Shown here one piece after another: positions 1-10,136 of a stretch of DNA of 64,000 bases (position 1 is the stretch's first letter; every line of letters begins with the position of its first letter). This DNA is from Amborella trichopoda. Lineage: Eukaryota > Streptophyta > Magnoliopsida > Amborellales > Amborellaceae. The translations under genes were made by a program, and so were the position numbers. The stretch covers positions 138,431 through 202,430 of the forward strand of contig NW_006495382.1 in assembly GCF_000471905.2 (NCBI RefSeq), written 5' to 3'. The notes below the pieces were generated by a model. That model worked only from the letters and a program-made list of their open reading frames with translations. It ran no database searches and was not told the origin of the DNA.

Positions 1-2713
1 AAAGTACAGACAAGTGGGTCAGAGCACCTCACCTTGTCATAGGTAGAGCACACACGTGCGTGTGTACTCAAAGAAAAATGGAAAAATGATGTAGTAGAGT
101 CCATGTCAATTTGATAGCCTCACGACGTCTCCTTGATGAGGGACCCTTAGTGCATATTTTACAACGAAGAGAAAGGGCTAAGGGGTTAGATGGAGAAAAG
201 ATATTAGAGAGAAGAGACTTTTAGAGAGAAGAAAAAGACAGAGAAGGGGATGGAGAGAGAAAAGAGATGAAGGCTGGTTTGCCTTTCACCCAGTCCTTTA
301 GAGAGAGAAGAAAAGAAAGAGAAGGGTATGGAGAGAGAAAAGAGACGACGGCTGGTTTGCCTTTCACCCAGTCCTTCAGAGAGAGAAGAAAAAGTCGAGA
401 GAGAAAAGAGAGACAAAGGCTGGTATGGCTTTCACCCAGCTTTTCAAAGAAAAATATTTTAAAAGAAAGAGAAGAGAAAAGGGAGACAAAGACTGGCTTG
501 GTTTTCACTAAGCTCTTCAGAGATAAAATATATTTTTGAAAAAGAGAGAAAAGAGGAACAAAGGCTGGTTTGGATTTTACCCAGCACTTCACAGAAAGAG
601 AAAAGAGTGACGAAGGCTGGTTTGTTTTTCACCCTGATCCTTCAGAAAGAGGAAGAAGAAAAATGAACGAGAAAAAGAATGAAGGTTAGCTTGGCTCTCG
701 CTAAACCTTCCAAAGCGGGAGAAGAGATGAAATTCAAATAAGAGAGAGAGGACGAGAGAAGAAAGATAGAAGAATAAAGTAGAAAGAGAAGAAAAGGATT
801 GAGAAAAAGAGTGTGATAGTTAGCTTGGTTCTCGCTAAACGTTCCAAAAGGGAGAAAAGATGAAAAGAAAGAGAGAAGAAGAGAAGAGAAGGGAAGTGAG
901 AAGAAGAAGGTAGAAACAGAAGAAAAGGAATGACAGAGGGCGAAGGTTAGCTTAGCTCTCGCTAAACTTTCCAAAAGGGAGAAGAGACGAAAAGAAGGAG
1001 AAAAGAAGAGAAGAGAAGAAATGTTGTGCATGGCGGTGAAACTTACTGTGCCAAACAGAAGAGAGAGAAGAGAGAAAAGAGATAGAAGAAATGTGGTGCA
1101 TAGCGGTGAACCCTGCCATGCCAAACAAAAGAGAGAGAAGAGAGAAATATTGTGCTCGACGGTGAACCCTGCTGTGCCAAACAAAGAGAAGAAATGACGT
1201 GCACAGAGGTGAGCCCTGTTGTGCCAAATAGAAGAGAGAGAAATGTCATGCTTGGTGGTGAACCCTGTCGTGCCAGACAGAGAAGATAGAAGAGAGAGAA
1301 ATATCGTGCTCGGTAGTGGATATTGTCATGCCAAACAGAGAAGGAAGAGACAAGAGAGAAGAGAGAGAAATGTCGTGCTTGGTAGTGGCTACTGCCATGC
1401 CAGACAAAGCAGATAGAGGAGAGAGAAATGTCATGCTTGATAGTGGGTAGTGCTGAGCGAGATAGAGAAGAGAGAGAAGAGAGAAATGTGCTCGGTAGTG
1501 AACCCTGCCATGCCAAATAGAAGAGAGAGAGACATGAACGATGACTAGGCCTACAACATGGGAAAAGGCTCTGGTTGTTGTGCCAATTAGAGAAAGCAGA
1601 CAAGAGAGAAGAAAGAAAGACATGGATGACAGCTGAGCCTGCCACTCGAGAAAAGGCTTAGCCTGCCATCGAGTCAAGCAAGCAAGAGAGAGTAGGAAAG
1701 AGAGAAATATAGAGAGAAAATAAAGAACTATGGAGAAGGAAAGAAGAAGAAAGAAGAAGAGAGAGAAAAGAAAGACGAATGTGGCCTGATTCGGTATCCG
1801 AATGAATTTTTTTCCAAATTTAGTACTTTTGCCGGAATTTGGTTTCCGATGGCCGAAATTACAGAAACTTTGAATCCATCATGTAGAGAATTTGACCGTC
1901 CATTACATGTGAGGTTCGATTCCAACGAAGCCTTTAACAGCGTGCTCGTAATGGGTCTGGTTTCGAGTTGATTCGATGTGCGAGCGTCATGATGTGGTCG
2001 CTCGATCGAGGCACGCTCCTGCTGGAAAATCTACAACCTCGTCTTGAATAGCAATCTTCTCTCTTGTTTTTTCCCGGCTCGGGCCACGACATGGGTCATG
2101 CCACATATCGAAATGCTTGAGTCGATGAGACGAACATGCTCCCAAAATTTGAGCTTGATTTGATATGGGATAAGAGAGATATGGCCTTCCAAAGTTCAGG
2201 CCAAAACCTAAAAACACAAATTTCATTAATGGAAACTAGTTCACTGAGGATGCATGGTAATAGCGTGAGACCTACTTGTTTTGGGTAATTTGGCCATAAC
2301 TTGGTACATAAATGTCCGATCAAGCCGAAACATGGTCCTTAAGGGTTTTCAGATGTTCCGGATCCAATGGCAGTGGTCTTATGGTCATTTGAAGCTCTGG
2401 CGATAGAGTTGTAGTTATAAGGTCCATTTTCAGGGCAAAAGAGGTCTTTTTGTAAAATAGTTTTTGCATCTACACTGCCTTGAACTCGTTGGATTACGAC
2501 GAAACTTGGCAAGTGTTCTTAGGAGACCTTTAGGTACAATTCAGAACCTTCTTGGGTCATTATGAGACTATAAAAAATTTCCTTTTGGATCAGAGCTTAT
2601 CGTCTTACAGCTTCCATAGTCCACAGGCATTTTGGTACCTATAGACTTAGGTTGCAAACTGCTCTCTCCTTCTTCGCATCGAGGACATAAGTGTTGAAAA
2701 ATACCCTCAAACA
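1..2713 (-). mobile_element. L0: LTR of the M1 family, cut by the window edge
   Basis: Position 1 corresponds to about position 12393 inside the M1 3' LTR, so roughly 300 bp of the LTR lies outside the window. The right edge on the minus strand begins TGTTTG (2708-2713), the start seen in the other family LTRs, followed by the shared segment reading ATTTTTCAACAC. U3 homology to 14650-15731 runs over about 1800-2713. The segment that holds the TATA box in the other LTRs is missing near 1740-1800. The bases right of the edge are not a polypurine tract but disrupted gag sequence. L0 is therefore probably a 5' LTR or a solo LTR inserted into G0, not G0's own 3' LTR. Confidence 0.75.
204..1680 (-). 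repeat. GA-rich minisatellite in LTR L0
   Basis: Tandem units of about 55-75 bp alternate GA-rich spacer with a short core. One core version reads GGCTGGTTTGCCTTTCACCC (about six copies over 265-640). A second reads GGTTAGCTTGGCTCTCGC (about 683, 820, 945). A third contains GCATGGCGGTGAA and relatives (1020-1510). On the element's sense (minus) strand the spacers are CU-rich. The position in the LTR matches the hairpin minisatellites of M1, P1 and P2. Long Ser/Leu/Phe-rich frames here are a by-product of CT tracts. Confidence 0.75.
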
Positions 2714-5700
2714 GGGGTAACTTTGCTTTTCGACATTGAGCTTTCGAAGGCTATTTGTTCTTCTTCTTTTTCTTAACATGTACGATCATACAAGTTTGTA
2801 GTGTAGATACCATATTCGCTTGCTGGATTGCCTCCCTCATGAGACTTTTCATCTTACCAAGGCCATGGTGTTCCTGCTAGACTCAGGTATTTTGATAAGA
2901 GCTTGGGGAATAGGATTTTTCAGGGTTTCCTGACTAAGAGAATGAAGCTACTTAGCTATTTTATGCAACAAAGCTTCAAATTCTTTAGCAACCTTTAGAG
3001 GTGAAGGTGGTGTATTATCTATGAACACTTCAGCATTTCGTGTGACTTCATCTAAAATGGCTTGGAATCCCCAAAAGTGGAACAAGTCGTGTCCTTTCAT
3101 TTGGTGATACTGGCACCACAAGTCCTTGCATGTTTCTTTAAGGTGCTTTAGCTTCTTAGGTAAACAAGGTGTAATTTTCTCTTGTTGTACCAACATATCG
3201 AAGATGATAAGAAACATGTCAAGAGACAGTTCATCCATGGGGACACTGCTAGGCTGTTCCTCTTGGACTGTGACCATAAGCGATGCCTCCATAGTTTCAC
3301 CTGCCTTTTTAGACTCATTTAATTGAACTCTCTCTTCTTCCTTCGCACTGTGAGAAGTAGAGGATGCTTCGGTAGCATTTTTAGGGGTTACTGAAATAGG
3401 TGGCTCACGATTTTGGACTAGTTTATTCAAAATAATTCGTCCTTCGGCTATGGACTCTTATATAAAAGTCCTGAAATTCAAACACTGAGAAATCTCATGG
3501 CCCCACACTTGGTGGAATAGACACTAGAGATTTTCAGTTCGTTGAACCAAATGCTTGGGTTGTCTTAATGAGAGTGGGATAATCAATCCTTGTAATGCTA
3601 ACATCACAAAAAGGTCTGGAAAAAGATCAGATGGTACCTCTTCGGATTGCAAGGTCTGCACTCATTCTTCCTCAATGATGACCATATGCAAAGTTTTTGC
3701 AGTCTCAAAAGATTTTTTGAGACCTTTTAAATGAATTTGTCCTTTCTGAATCAAGTCGTTGACAAGGTCATTAAGATGGAAGTAGTCTTGCACAAGATGG
3801 ATCAACATCCAATGATAAGTACAATAATGCTTATGATTGGTGAGTCTCACCTAGTCTGGTTTCCTGGGTTTACGAAAAACTATCATACCTTCTTCCAATA
3901 GCATCTTTAATAAAACAGGCACCTAAGCTTTGCTAAAGCTATACTGCTTGTTTAACCTTTTCTGAAATTAAGTAGGAGGGTACAAGTTTTGTGGTGGAGG
4001 CACCCTATTATAGGCCTGAGGTTGGAACTACTGTTGTTGAGGTTCCCTTGGAGAGAATTCAGAGGCAAATGTGCATAACATTTGAAGGCAGTCTCAATTA
4101 GAGTTTCCAAAAACTATCGAAGAAGCAGTTTGGGATCAGAAGCTGATTCTTGATATGCTGACACGAAGTGTGACACATGTTGTTTGCTTGAGCTGATGCC
4201 ATCAAAGATAAGCAGTCTTCCTTTTGATAACTTGGGGGAAAAGGGACTTGATCAATGAAGGGTGGGTAAGGCTTCTTGTAGTGAGTATTTTCATGGGCCT
4301 TTAAGACTTGAAAGACCTGAATGCTTTGATTGATCATGTTCTAAATGTCTTCCTGAGTAACTGCTGGGTAAATAGCTTGGGAAGCTACATTGGGTTGACC
4401 ATCAGGAAAGACTGGGGGAGTGGGAGGTCGTGAAGTTTGAGCTATAGGAGGAGGTGGAGGTCTTTGCTCTTCTTCTTCAAATTGAGGATCAAGAGGAGAG
4501 TTCACTTCCCGATACGAAGATACACCAATTGACCGAGTACTTTCTTACCCTTTAAGTCTGTCTAGTAACTTGTTTGGGGTTACATTGAAACGTGTCATTG
4601 GTTGTTCAGAGCCATCGCCATCTTGGCTATCATCAGGTCAGCTCGTTCCTCAGCGTTGAGTGATTCTGGGATGGGAGTAGTCGTGATCCTCTTTGTGCCC
4701 CAATCTGGCAATTCTGACAATAAGGGTTCAGAATGCTCTGACTGGATCTGGGATTGCCTTAATGCTCGAGTAACCCTCTGCTCTTGACGGCCTTGGGGCT
4801 GTAGTTCTGATAATCATGGCAGGAGACAGCCTTGGAGCCATGGTTTAATTTGGATGGGGTCGTGACGCCCTTAGGGTCATATTTCTTTTTGTTGTGCCTC
4901 GAGAAGGCCTTGGGGCCATGGTTCATACAAACTGGGTTCATCTTCTTAAACTTCTACAATTGATCATTGAACTATGCCACTCATTTCAAGTTCCACTTTA
5001 GTTTGCCATGGGTAAAATGAGTCCTTCTTTAGTAAGTCTTCTAAAGTTGAAAAATATTTTTTCTTTATGAGTGGCACTTTCATGCCTTTCTGTTGTTTGA
5101 TTTGCAAGCTCCAATAAATACGTTCCCAAAATTGGAATTGGGTATGGCACCGTCATTGATTGGCCTGTCTCAAGGAGACTAGAGCAAAGTCAATCAATTC
5201 AAGTAAGGTATGGTGCCCTGGGAGTAGGGAGCTCGAGGTCGACCTTGGAAGCTTAGTTTATTTTGAACAAGGGAGTGGTTTCTTTATTGGCTTCGGGGGC
5301 ATAATCTTGCTCCAAGTCCAACCTCGAGGGCCGGCTCATGTATATGAAGTAGAAGTAGTGGACAAGAGTGTACTCAAAGGGAACTTCTTCGAGTACCATG
5401 TTGTCATGAACTTTGGGGTAAAAGAGAGCATGTGTTGCTGGTCTTTCCCATTGAAGCCATAAATAGCATTGGACTTGTGGGGTGTTGTGGATGGCTTGGA
5501 AGCCACACTTAGTGAAGCAAGCGGTCTGGCATTTGGAATGCCAACCTTTGCAGTTGCAGCCGTCTTAGAACCACTTTGCTTTGCATGCATGAGCACAATT
5601 ATTCGTGACCCTTGATTGAGTCATGGGTGGTGTGCTCGTTGAGGTGCAGTATTCGGTTTGCCCGCAGCTGAGTGAGTATTATGCAATGCACGAGTGGCTT

Positions 5701-6398
5701 GAGAACTGCTATTAGTGGGTCCGAGTCCCAAGAGACGCAAAGCAAGTGAGGGAGTCGGGGGTAGCTTTTGCTTGCTTCGATTCATCACAGCCATGGCGAA
5801 GCCATTTTCCATGACATGTGTAAGCGTGTGTTGAATAGCTTTGGATCCACTCGAATGATATGGTCTAGCCGTCAGCATGATGTGTTTGGGGAAACATACC
5901 AGTACGAGTAGTGCCCGTGTGGAGTGAAGATGGGATAACCTTTTGCTTACCCACTAAAGTGGTGGCTTGAGAAGAACCAACCATAAGAGGACTGAGAGCG
6001 GTTTTCGGACCAATCTTAAGCTTGTGACTGGTGGAGAGTCCACCAGTAGCAGTGTGAGCATTAAGGGCGGCGGTTTTAGAATTGCTCATGCAATTAACAC
6101 CAACAGACTTGCCTTTGATGCCAGTAGAGAGGGAGTAAGGGATTTGGGGTCCCATTCTTGAGTTTCCCTGAGTCTCAGCTCGGATGCTAAGGTTAGAGAG
6201 ACCACTCAAAAGATATATGGAAGTAGCAGATTGAAGAATCTTACTTCCCATCGGTACATTCACGAATGTGGGGATGATGAAATCCCCAATTCGGATGAGA
6301 GAGGAGTAATTGGACTCCATAACAGTTTTTAAGAAAGAGTGAGGTGAAATGTTTGTCTGAGAGCGAATTAAACCTAAACCAACTATAGGGTGGCCTTT
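2714..6398 (-). pseudogene. G0 gypsy gag and gag leader, broken
   Basis: Minus-strand fragments of a plant Ty3/gypsy Gag. Downstream of the primer site comes a leader frame (5865-6416, Ser/Thr/Gly-rich, starting near TPLG as in M1). Then comes a Gag N-terminal piece (4098-4337) with PPFIDQVPFPPSYQK, matching YPSYIDQVVFPLDYKKG in M1. Three histidine-rich knuckle-like modules follow (3782-3823, 3482-3523, 3074-3115). The main Gag fold present in M1 (37950-38400) is not found between 4098 and 3850, so it is probably deleted. Frames are interrupted by many stops. Nothing after 2714 continues the gene because LTR L0 begins there. No protease or polymerase is seen. Confidence 0.7.
3074..3823 (-). 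other. Three CX2HX4HX4C-like knuckle modules in G0 Gag
   Basis: Read on the minus strand, module 1 (3782-3823) is CTYHWMLIHLVQDY, module 2 (3482-3523) is CLFHQVWGHEISQC and module 3 (3074-3115) is CQYHQMKGHDLFHF. All keep C, H and H at positions 1, 4 and 9. Only module 2 keeps the final C. A single CX2HX4HX4C module before the protease is common in plant gypsy Gag proteins. M1 has two such modules. A stop codon directly precedes module 2. Confidence 0.6.
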
Positions 6399-6415
6399 CC
6401 CCAATGGAGTCATCA
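6399..6415 (-). other. G0 primer binding site, tRNA-Arg type
   Basis: The minus strand reads TGATGACTCCATTGGGG. This differs at two positions from the M1 site TGGTGACTCCACTGGGG, which is complementary to the 3' end of a plant tRNA-Arg. Two bases separate it from an LTR end in CA (6418). This fixes the direction of G0 (minus) and its inner 5' LTR border. Confidence 0.75.
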
Positions 6416-6777
6416 ATTGGTCATGCCTGGATCTACCTCACCAAGGCTCCCTAGGGGACCTAGGTTAGATCAACCCACTCTTAAACTGCCTCTTTGACCC
6501 TCATGGGCATGTGTGCGGCTCGTGTGTCACGTGTAGATAGGTATGTCCAACTATGAGAGGATTTTAAAGCAGTGAAGAGAAGAAATCAAGCACTTACCTC
6601 ACTGCGGTTTGAATTCTTGGGATAGGCCCGGGCTATTGCCCTCTTAGATCAATGAATGAAAGCCTCCGACTGTCCGATAACGTGATTTGAATTCGGCCCT
6701 GTATCTAAACTCAACACCTCACCTCAAATCTCAATAAAAACTGCTGATGAAATCCAAATGTAATAAAATATTTCATG

Positions 6778-6787
6778 TATTTTATAG
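6778..6787 (-). promoter_or_regulatory. TATA box of G0 LTR
   Basis: CTATAAAATA on the minus strand, about 360 bp upstream of the primer site. This is a plausible distance for an R-U5 leader. Confidence 0.5.
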
Positions 6788-7104
6788 ATTAAGGGCTCTG
6801 GTTTTAGGGGTTGAGTGGTAAGAGAGAGAAGAAAGAAGAGAACATGGTTGAGTTGGTGAAAACTTGGTTTAGGGGTGAGAAGAAGAAGAAAAAGAAAGTG
6901 AAGGAGAAAAGTGAAGAGACGACCCAAAGAAAATTGGGCAGCCTCCTAACGTAACCTCTCCGTATTACCGGAGATAAGGAAAAGCACTAGGCTCGAAGCC
7001 TTGTTACCCAGAGGATTTGGAAAGTGGTATTACAGGATTGAGCTTATAACTATATCAATAAACCAAAGAGCCCCCTAAGAGTAATCAAGGGTTAGAAGAA
7101 TGTG

Positions 7105-7139
7105 AGTGAGAGAGAGAGAGGGAGAGAGAGAGAGAGAGA
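7105..7139. repeat. (GA)n microsatellite
   Basis: A nearly pure run of GA dinucleotides with one GG interruption at 7121-7122. Confidence 0.95.
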
Positions 7140-7779
7140 TGAAAGCCTCTCACAAGAAGGGAAAGGCCACCAGTAAAATGCAAGTCTAAGAGGGACTTGT
7201 TACCCTCTCCATGGCCAAAGAACTGGTGTTCATTTCAGGACACCAAGTTTCTAGGTATGCCCGAACGACATTGGCGCAACAGTTGTAAAGGAATGTTGAC
7301 CACTCACAGGCGCTACGAAGCCCTGAACGTTGTAATTCTTTCTCGAAAGCGTTTGCATATTTCTCGTGTCCAAGTATAATAACCCCAGATATACCAACTC
7401 TCCCCCTCCAATCTAAAACCCAAGGTCACCCACGAAGCCTTTTGTGCACGAATCTGATGCCCCATAATTGAAAGAGCACCAGACCCACATCATTCTTGTG
7501 TGAAAAATGCAAGAGGATGCTCTGCTAGGGAGGCCATGGAAAATAAGGGGTGAATTCCTCGCATTCAACTGACTCCACTAGAAAATTTATATGTGAGGGC
7601 CATAAAAGGTTATTGTGATATTGGGCATCACTCTTGGTTTTGGGCTACCGCTGAGCATGGAGATGCATGTGCACTCCTTTGTCCTAGATTTCCCCTTCCT
7701 TCGGAAACGACTTGGAATTCATGATGCCTGAAAAAAGAAAGAAGGCCCATGATTAAAGAAAAATCCCATACTTTCTTTA

Positions 7780-8330
7780 TGAGGCTTAAGGTTTCCAACC
7801 AACATCCGATGCTTTTGCGGCTTAGCACGAGGTTCGATCCTTGACCCATATTTCCTAGATGGCTTAAGGTTTCCAACCTATGCCCGATGCCTTCGCGTCT
7901 CAGGATGAGGTTTGATCCTTGATCCCATACGTCCTATATATGGCTTAAGGTTTCCAGTGCCCAATGCCTTTGCGTCTCAAGACGAGGTTCGATCCTTGAT
8001 CCCATATTTCCTTTGTGGATTAAGGTTTCTAATCTATGCTCGATGCCTTTGCAACTCAAGACGAGGTTCGATCCTTGATCTTATAATATCTATATATGGC
8101 TTAAGGTTTCCATCCGATGCCTAATGCCTTCGAGGCTCAGGACAAGGTTTGATCCTAAATTCCATTTTTCTATACGAAGTAAGCTTTTCAATCAATGTCT
8201 GATTCTTTTGCGGCTCAGTACGAGATTCGATCCTTAACTCCAAACATCTCCTATGTGCCTTAAGGTTCCTAGCCTACACCCGATGCCTTCATGGCTCAGG
8301 ACAAGGTTTGAACCTTTGGACTCATACTTG
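7780..8330. repeat. 77-bp minisatellite with GGTTCGATCC core (E0-L)
   Basis: Seven degenerate units of about 77-80 bp. Each has a GGCTTAAGGTTTCC-like start, a GATGCCTTCGCG middle and a GAGGTTCGATCCTTGAT end. The core occurs near 7831, 7909, 7986, 8064, 8146, 8225 and 8306. The core resembles the B box of RNA polymerase III promoters (GGTTCGANTCC), and the unit length is close to that of a tRNA. No tRNA fold could be completed. Confidence 0.85.
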
Positions 8331-9734
8331 CGGTATGCAACCCAAGGTCCCCAAACCAATAACTAATGATTGCACAAGCTTGAGGCACAAGGTTTAGAAC
8401 GTTGGATTGTTTTGAACACATAAGGACATTCACCTCTTAACCTACTTTAGACCTAAGGTTCAAAGCCCAAATTTTATTCTAAGGCTTGAACCGACGGGTA
8501 ATGGTGAATATTAGGCCATACTGATAGAAGATGGAATCGGACATCATTAGCAAGACTTTAAAGCCTGATAACTGAACGCCTAGAGTATTCAATTTCAAGC
8601 TGAAAATTAAGAGAACTCAGGGTTAGATCTCTGATTTCTGAACTCAAGTGGATTTTTGCAAAATTTGGGCATAGCTTCTACATGAAGCATTGCATCCAAA
8701 AATCCCACATGTCCAATTGATCGAAAGCCGAAATCGGGGGCATAACCCCAGAGCATCAACTCTGAACAAAAGGATGGGATTGACTAGAAACTGCTGAGCC
8801 ATTTCACTTTCGTGAGCATATGCCCAAGAGCTGGGTTACGGTCAGAATGAAGAATGAATGTAAGAGACTGACATAAGAAATATATGATGATGAAAAGGGA
8901 AATAAACTTGAAGGAAAATATGCAGAAATCCTTAAATAAATTTTGGGAAAAAAGGAATGTCCTCTATGATGAGTTCCTACTCAGGAGTTTGGATCGTAGA
9001 AAGTTGAAAGCATCACAACTGTAGGACACGCTTGCGAGGAAAATTGAAGCGTTTTGAGGCTACCAAAAATTGGTTAGGGAAGCCAAAAAACTGGCTATAA
9101 TCCTTACAAAACGGGTAAGACCCCTTGAGATGTAGTTGTACATCAATAGAAGTTGTTCTTCCATCATAAAGGTTCTATAGTTTTCTAGAATCGCAAAGGT
9201 ATGCCGAAGGAGGCAAAAGGCCAGTGGAAAATATAGAGCGATGGAGGTTTTCTTTAAAGACTGAAGTTGAGGATCAGGAGACATGAAGAGACAAGAGCTT
9301 AAAAGGGGCATGATGTTTTACATCCTCGCCTTGAAATCTGTAAAAACAACAGGATAATCATGATCGAAGCACATTTTACCAATATGCCCCACATATAAGG
9401 GATATGATGCTTTAAGACCGATACTTTTACAATAATACCCTTAGCATTTATTAAGAAGATAAGGGTGTGGGTTTTGTTTTGAATTCAAGCTTCGTCCTGG
9501 TCTTATTGAACAGGGGATGGATAACTCCAACTAATGGTGTATGATGTGAGGTATATGTCAAAGAATGCAAAGATAATGCAAATGCAGAAAGAAAATCATA
9601 TGTAAAATGCATTGAGATACCATGATAAGAAAAAAGGGAGCATCATTGATATAAGAGTTGAGACTTAGCCTCAAAAAAAAAAAAAGAATGAGAAAGAAAA
9701 ACAAAAACCTCCGCTTAGGCCATGGTTCAAGGCA

Positions 9735-10136
9735 TTACTCCCCAAAGCAGATCAACCTTGCGATCCTGACCACCTTCCTCTTAACTGAGGTTAGGGTTTC
9801 CTTAACACTTATGACCTCTCCCTGATAGAAGTCGGACATGTTTTGGTGATGCTTCGCCTCACAGTGAAGCCAGATCACCAACTCCCTAAGACAGGCGATT
9901 TCCCTGGATTTTGAGTCTATCATTAGCCTGACCTTCAGTGTCGCCTCAGGAATTCGCTCATCTGAAGAGGAGGCCATACCCATGACATGGAAAGTTGCGG
10001 GGCGCTTTCGACTACTCTCTCCTTGTGTAACCATTGGAGGGATTTCTATCGCATGCTCTTCCGTGCCTTGGATGGCAGTAGTCATTTCGGGGTTGAAAGT
10101 GATGGAGAGGCGACGAGGCAAAATAGGAGAAGTCAT
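9735..10136 (-). pseudogene. Anonymous reading frame shared by E0-L and E0-R
   Basis: A 133-residue open frame starting MTSPILPRRLSITFNPEM and ending with the basic segment KETLTSVKRKVVRIARL. The same frame can be followed at 53040-53460, where LSISLNPDLTAAIK and KETLVSVKRKVSRIT appear, interrupted by a few stops and carrying a short insertion. Matching frames in two diverged copies suggest a common ancestor that coded for protein. No family is recognised. The C-terminal part is helical and charged and might be a coiled coil. It could also be an accidental open frame inside a repeat. Confidence 0.4.

Larger units (their letters stand above)
6418..7186 (-). mobile_element. G0 5' LTR remnant (R/U5 and part of U3)
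   Basis: The inner border is CA at 6418, next to the primer site. U5 resembles the M1 U5 only distantly: an accurate order of short shared blocks near 6540-6640 and 45740-45850. The minus strand has CTATAAAATA at 6778-6787, followed by a CT-rich leader, as in the other LTRs but much shorter. The outer border is not visible. Similarity to repeat E0 starts near 7187, so the LTR either ends near there or was joined to E0-L by rearrangement. Confidence 0.55.

Noticed and set aside
5865..6416. 183-residue frame as an independent host gene
   Set aside because: It overlaps the G0 primer site and matches the position and style of the M1 gag leader.
7780..8330. Series of tRNA genes
   Set aside because: Only the B-box-like core fits. 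No unit gives a complete cloverleaf or anticodon arm.
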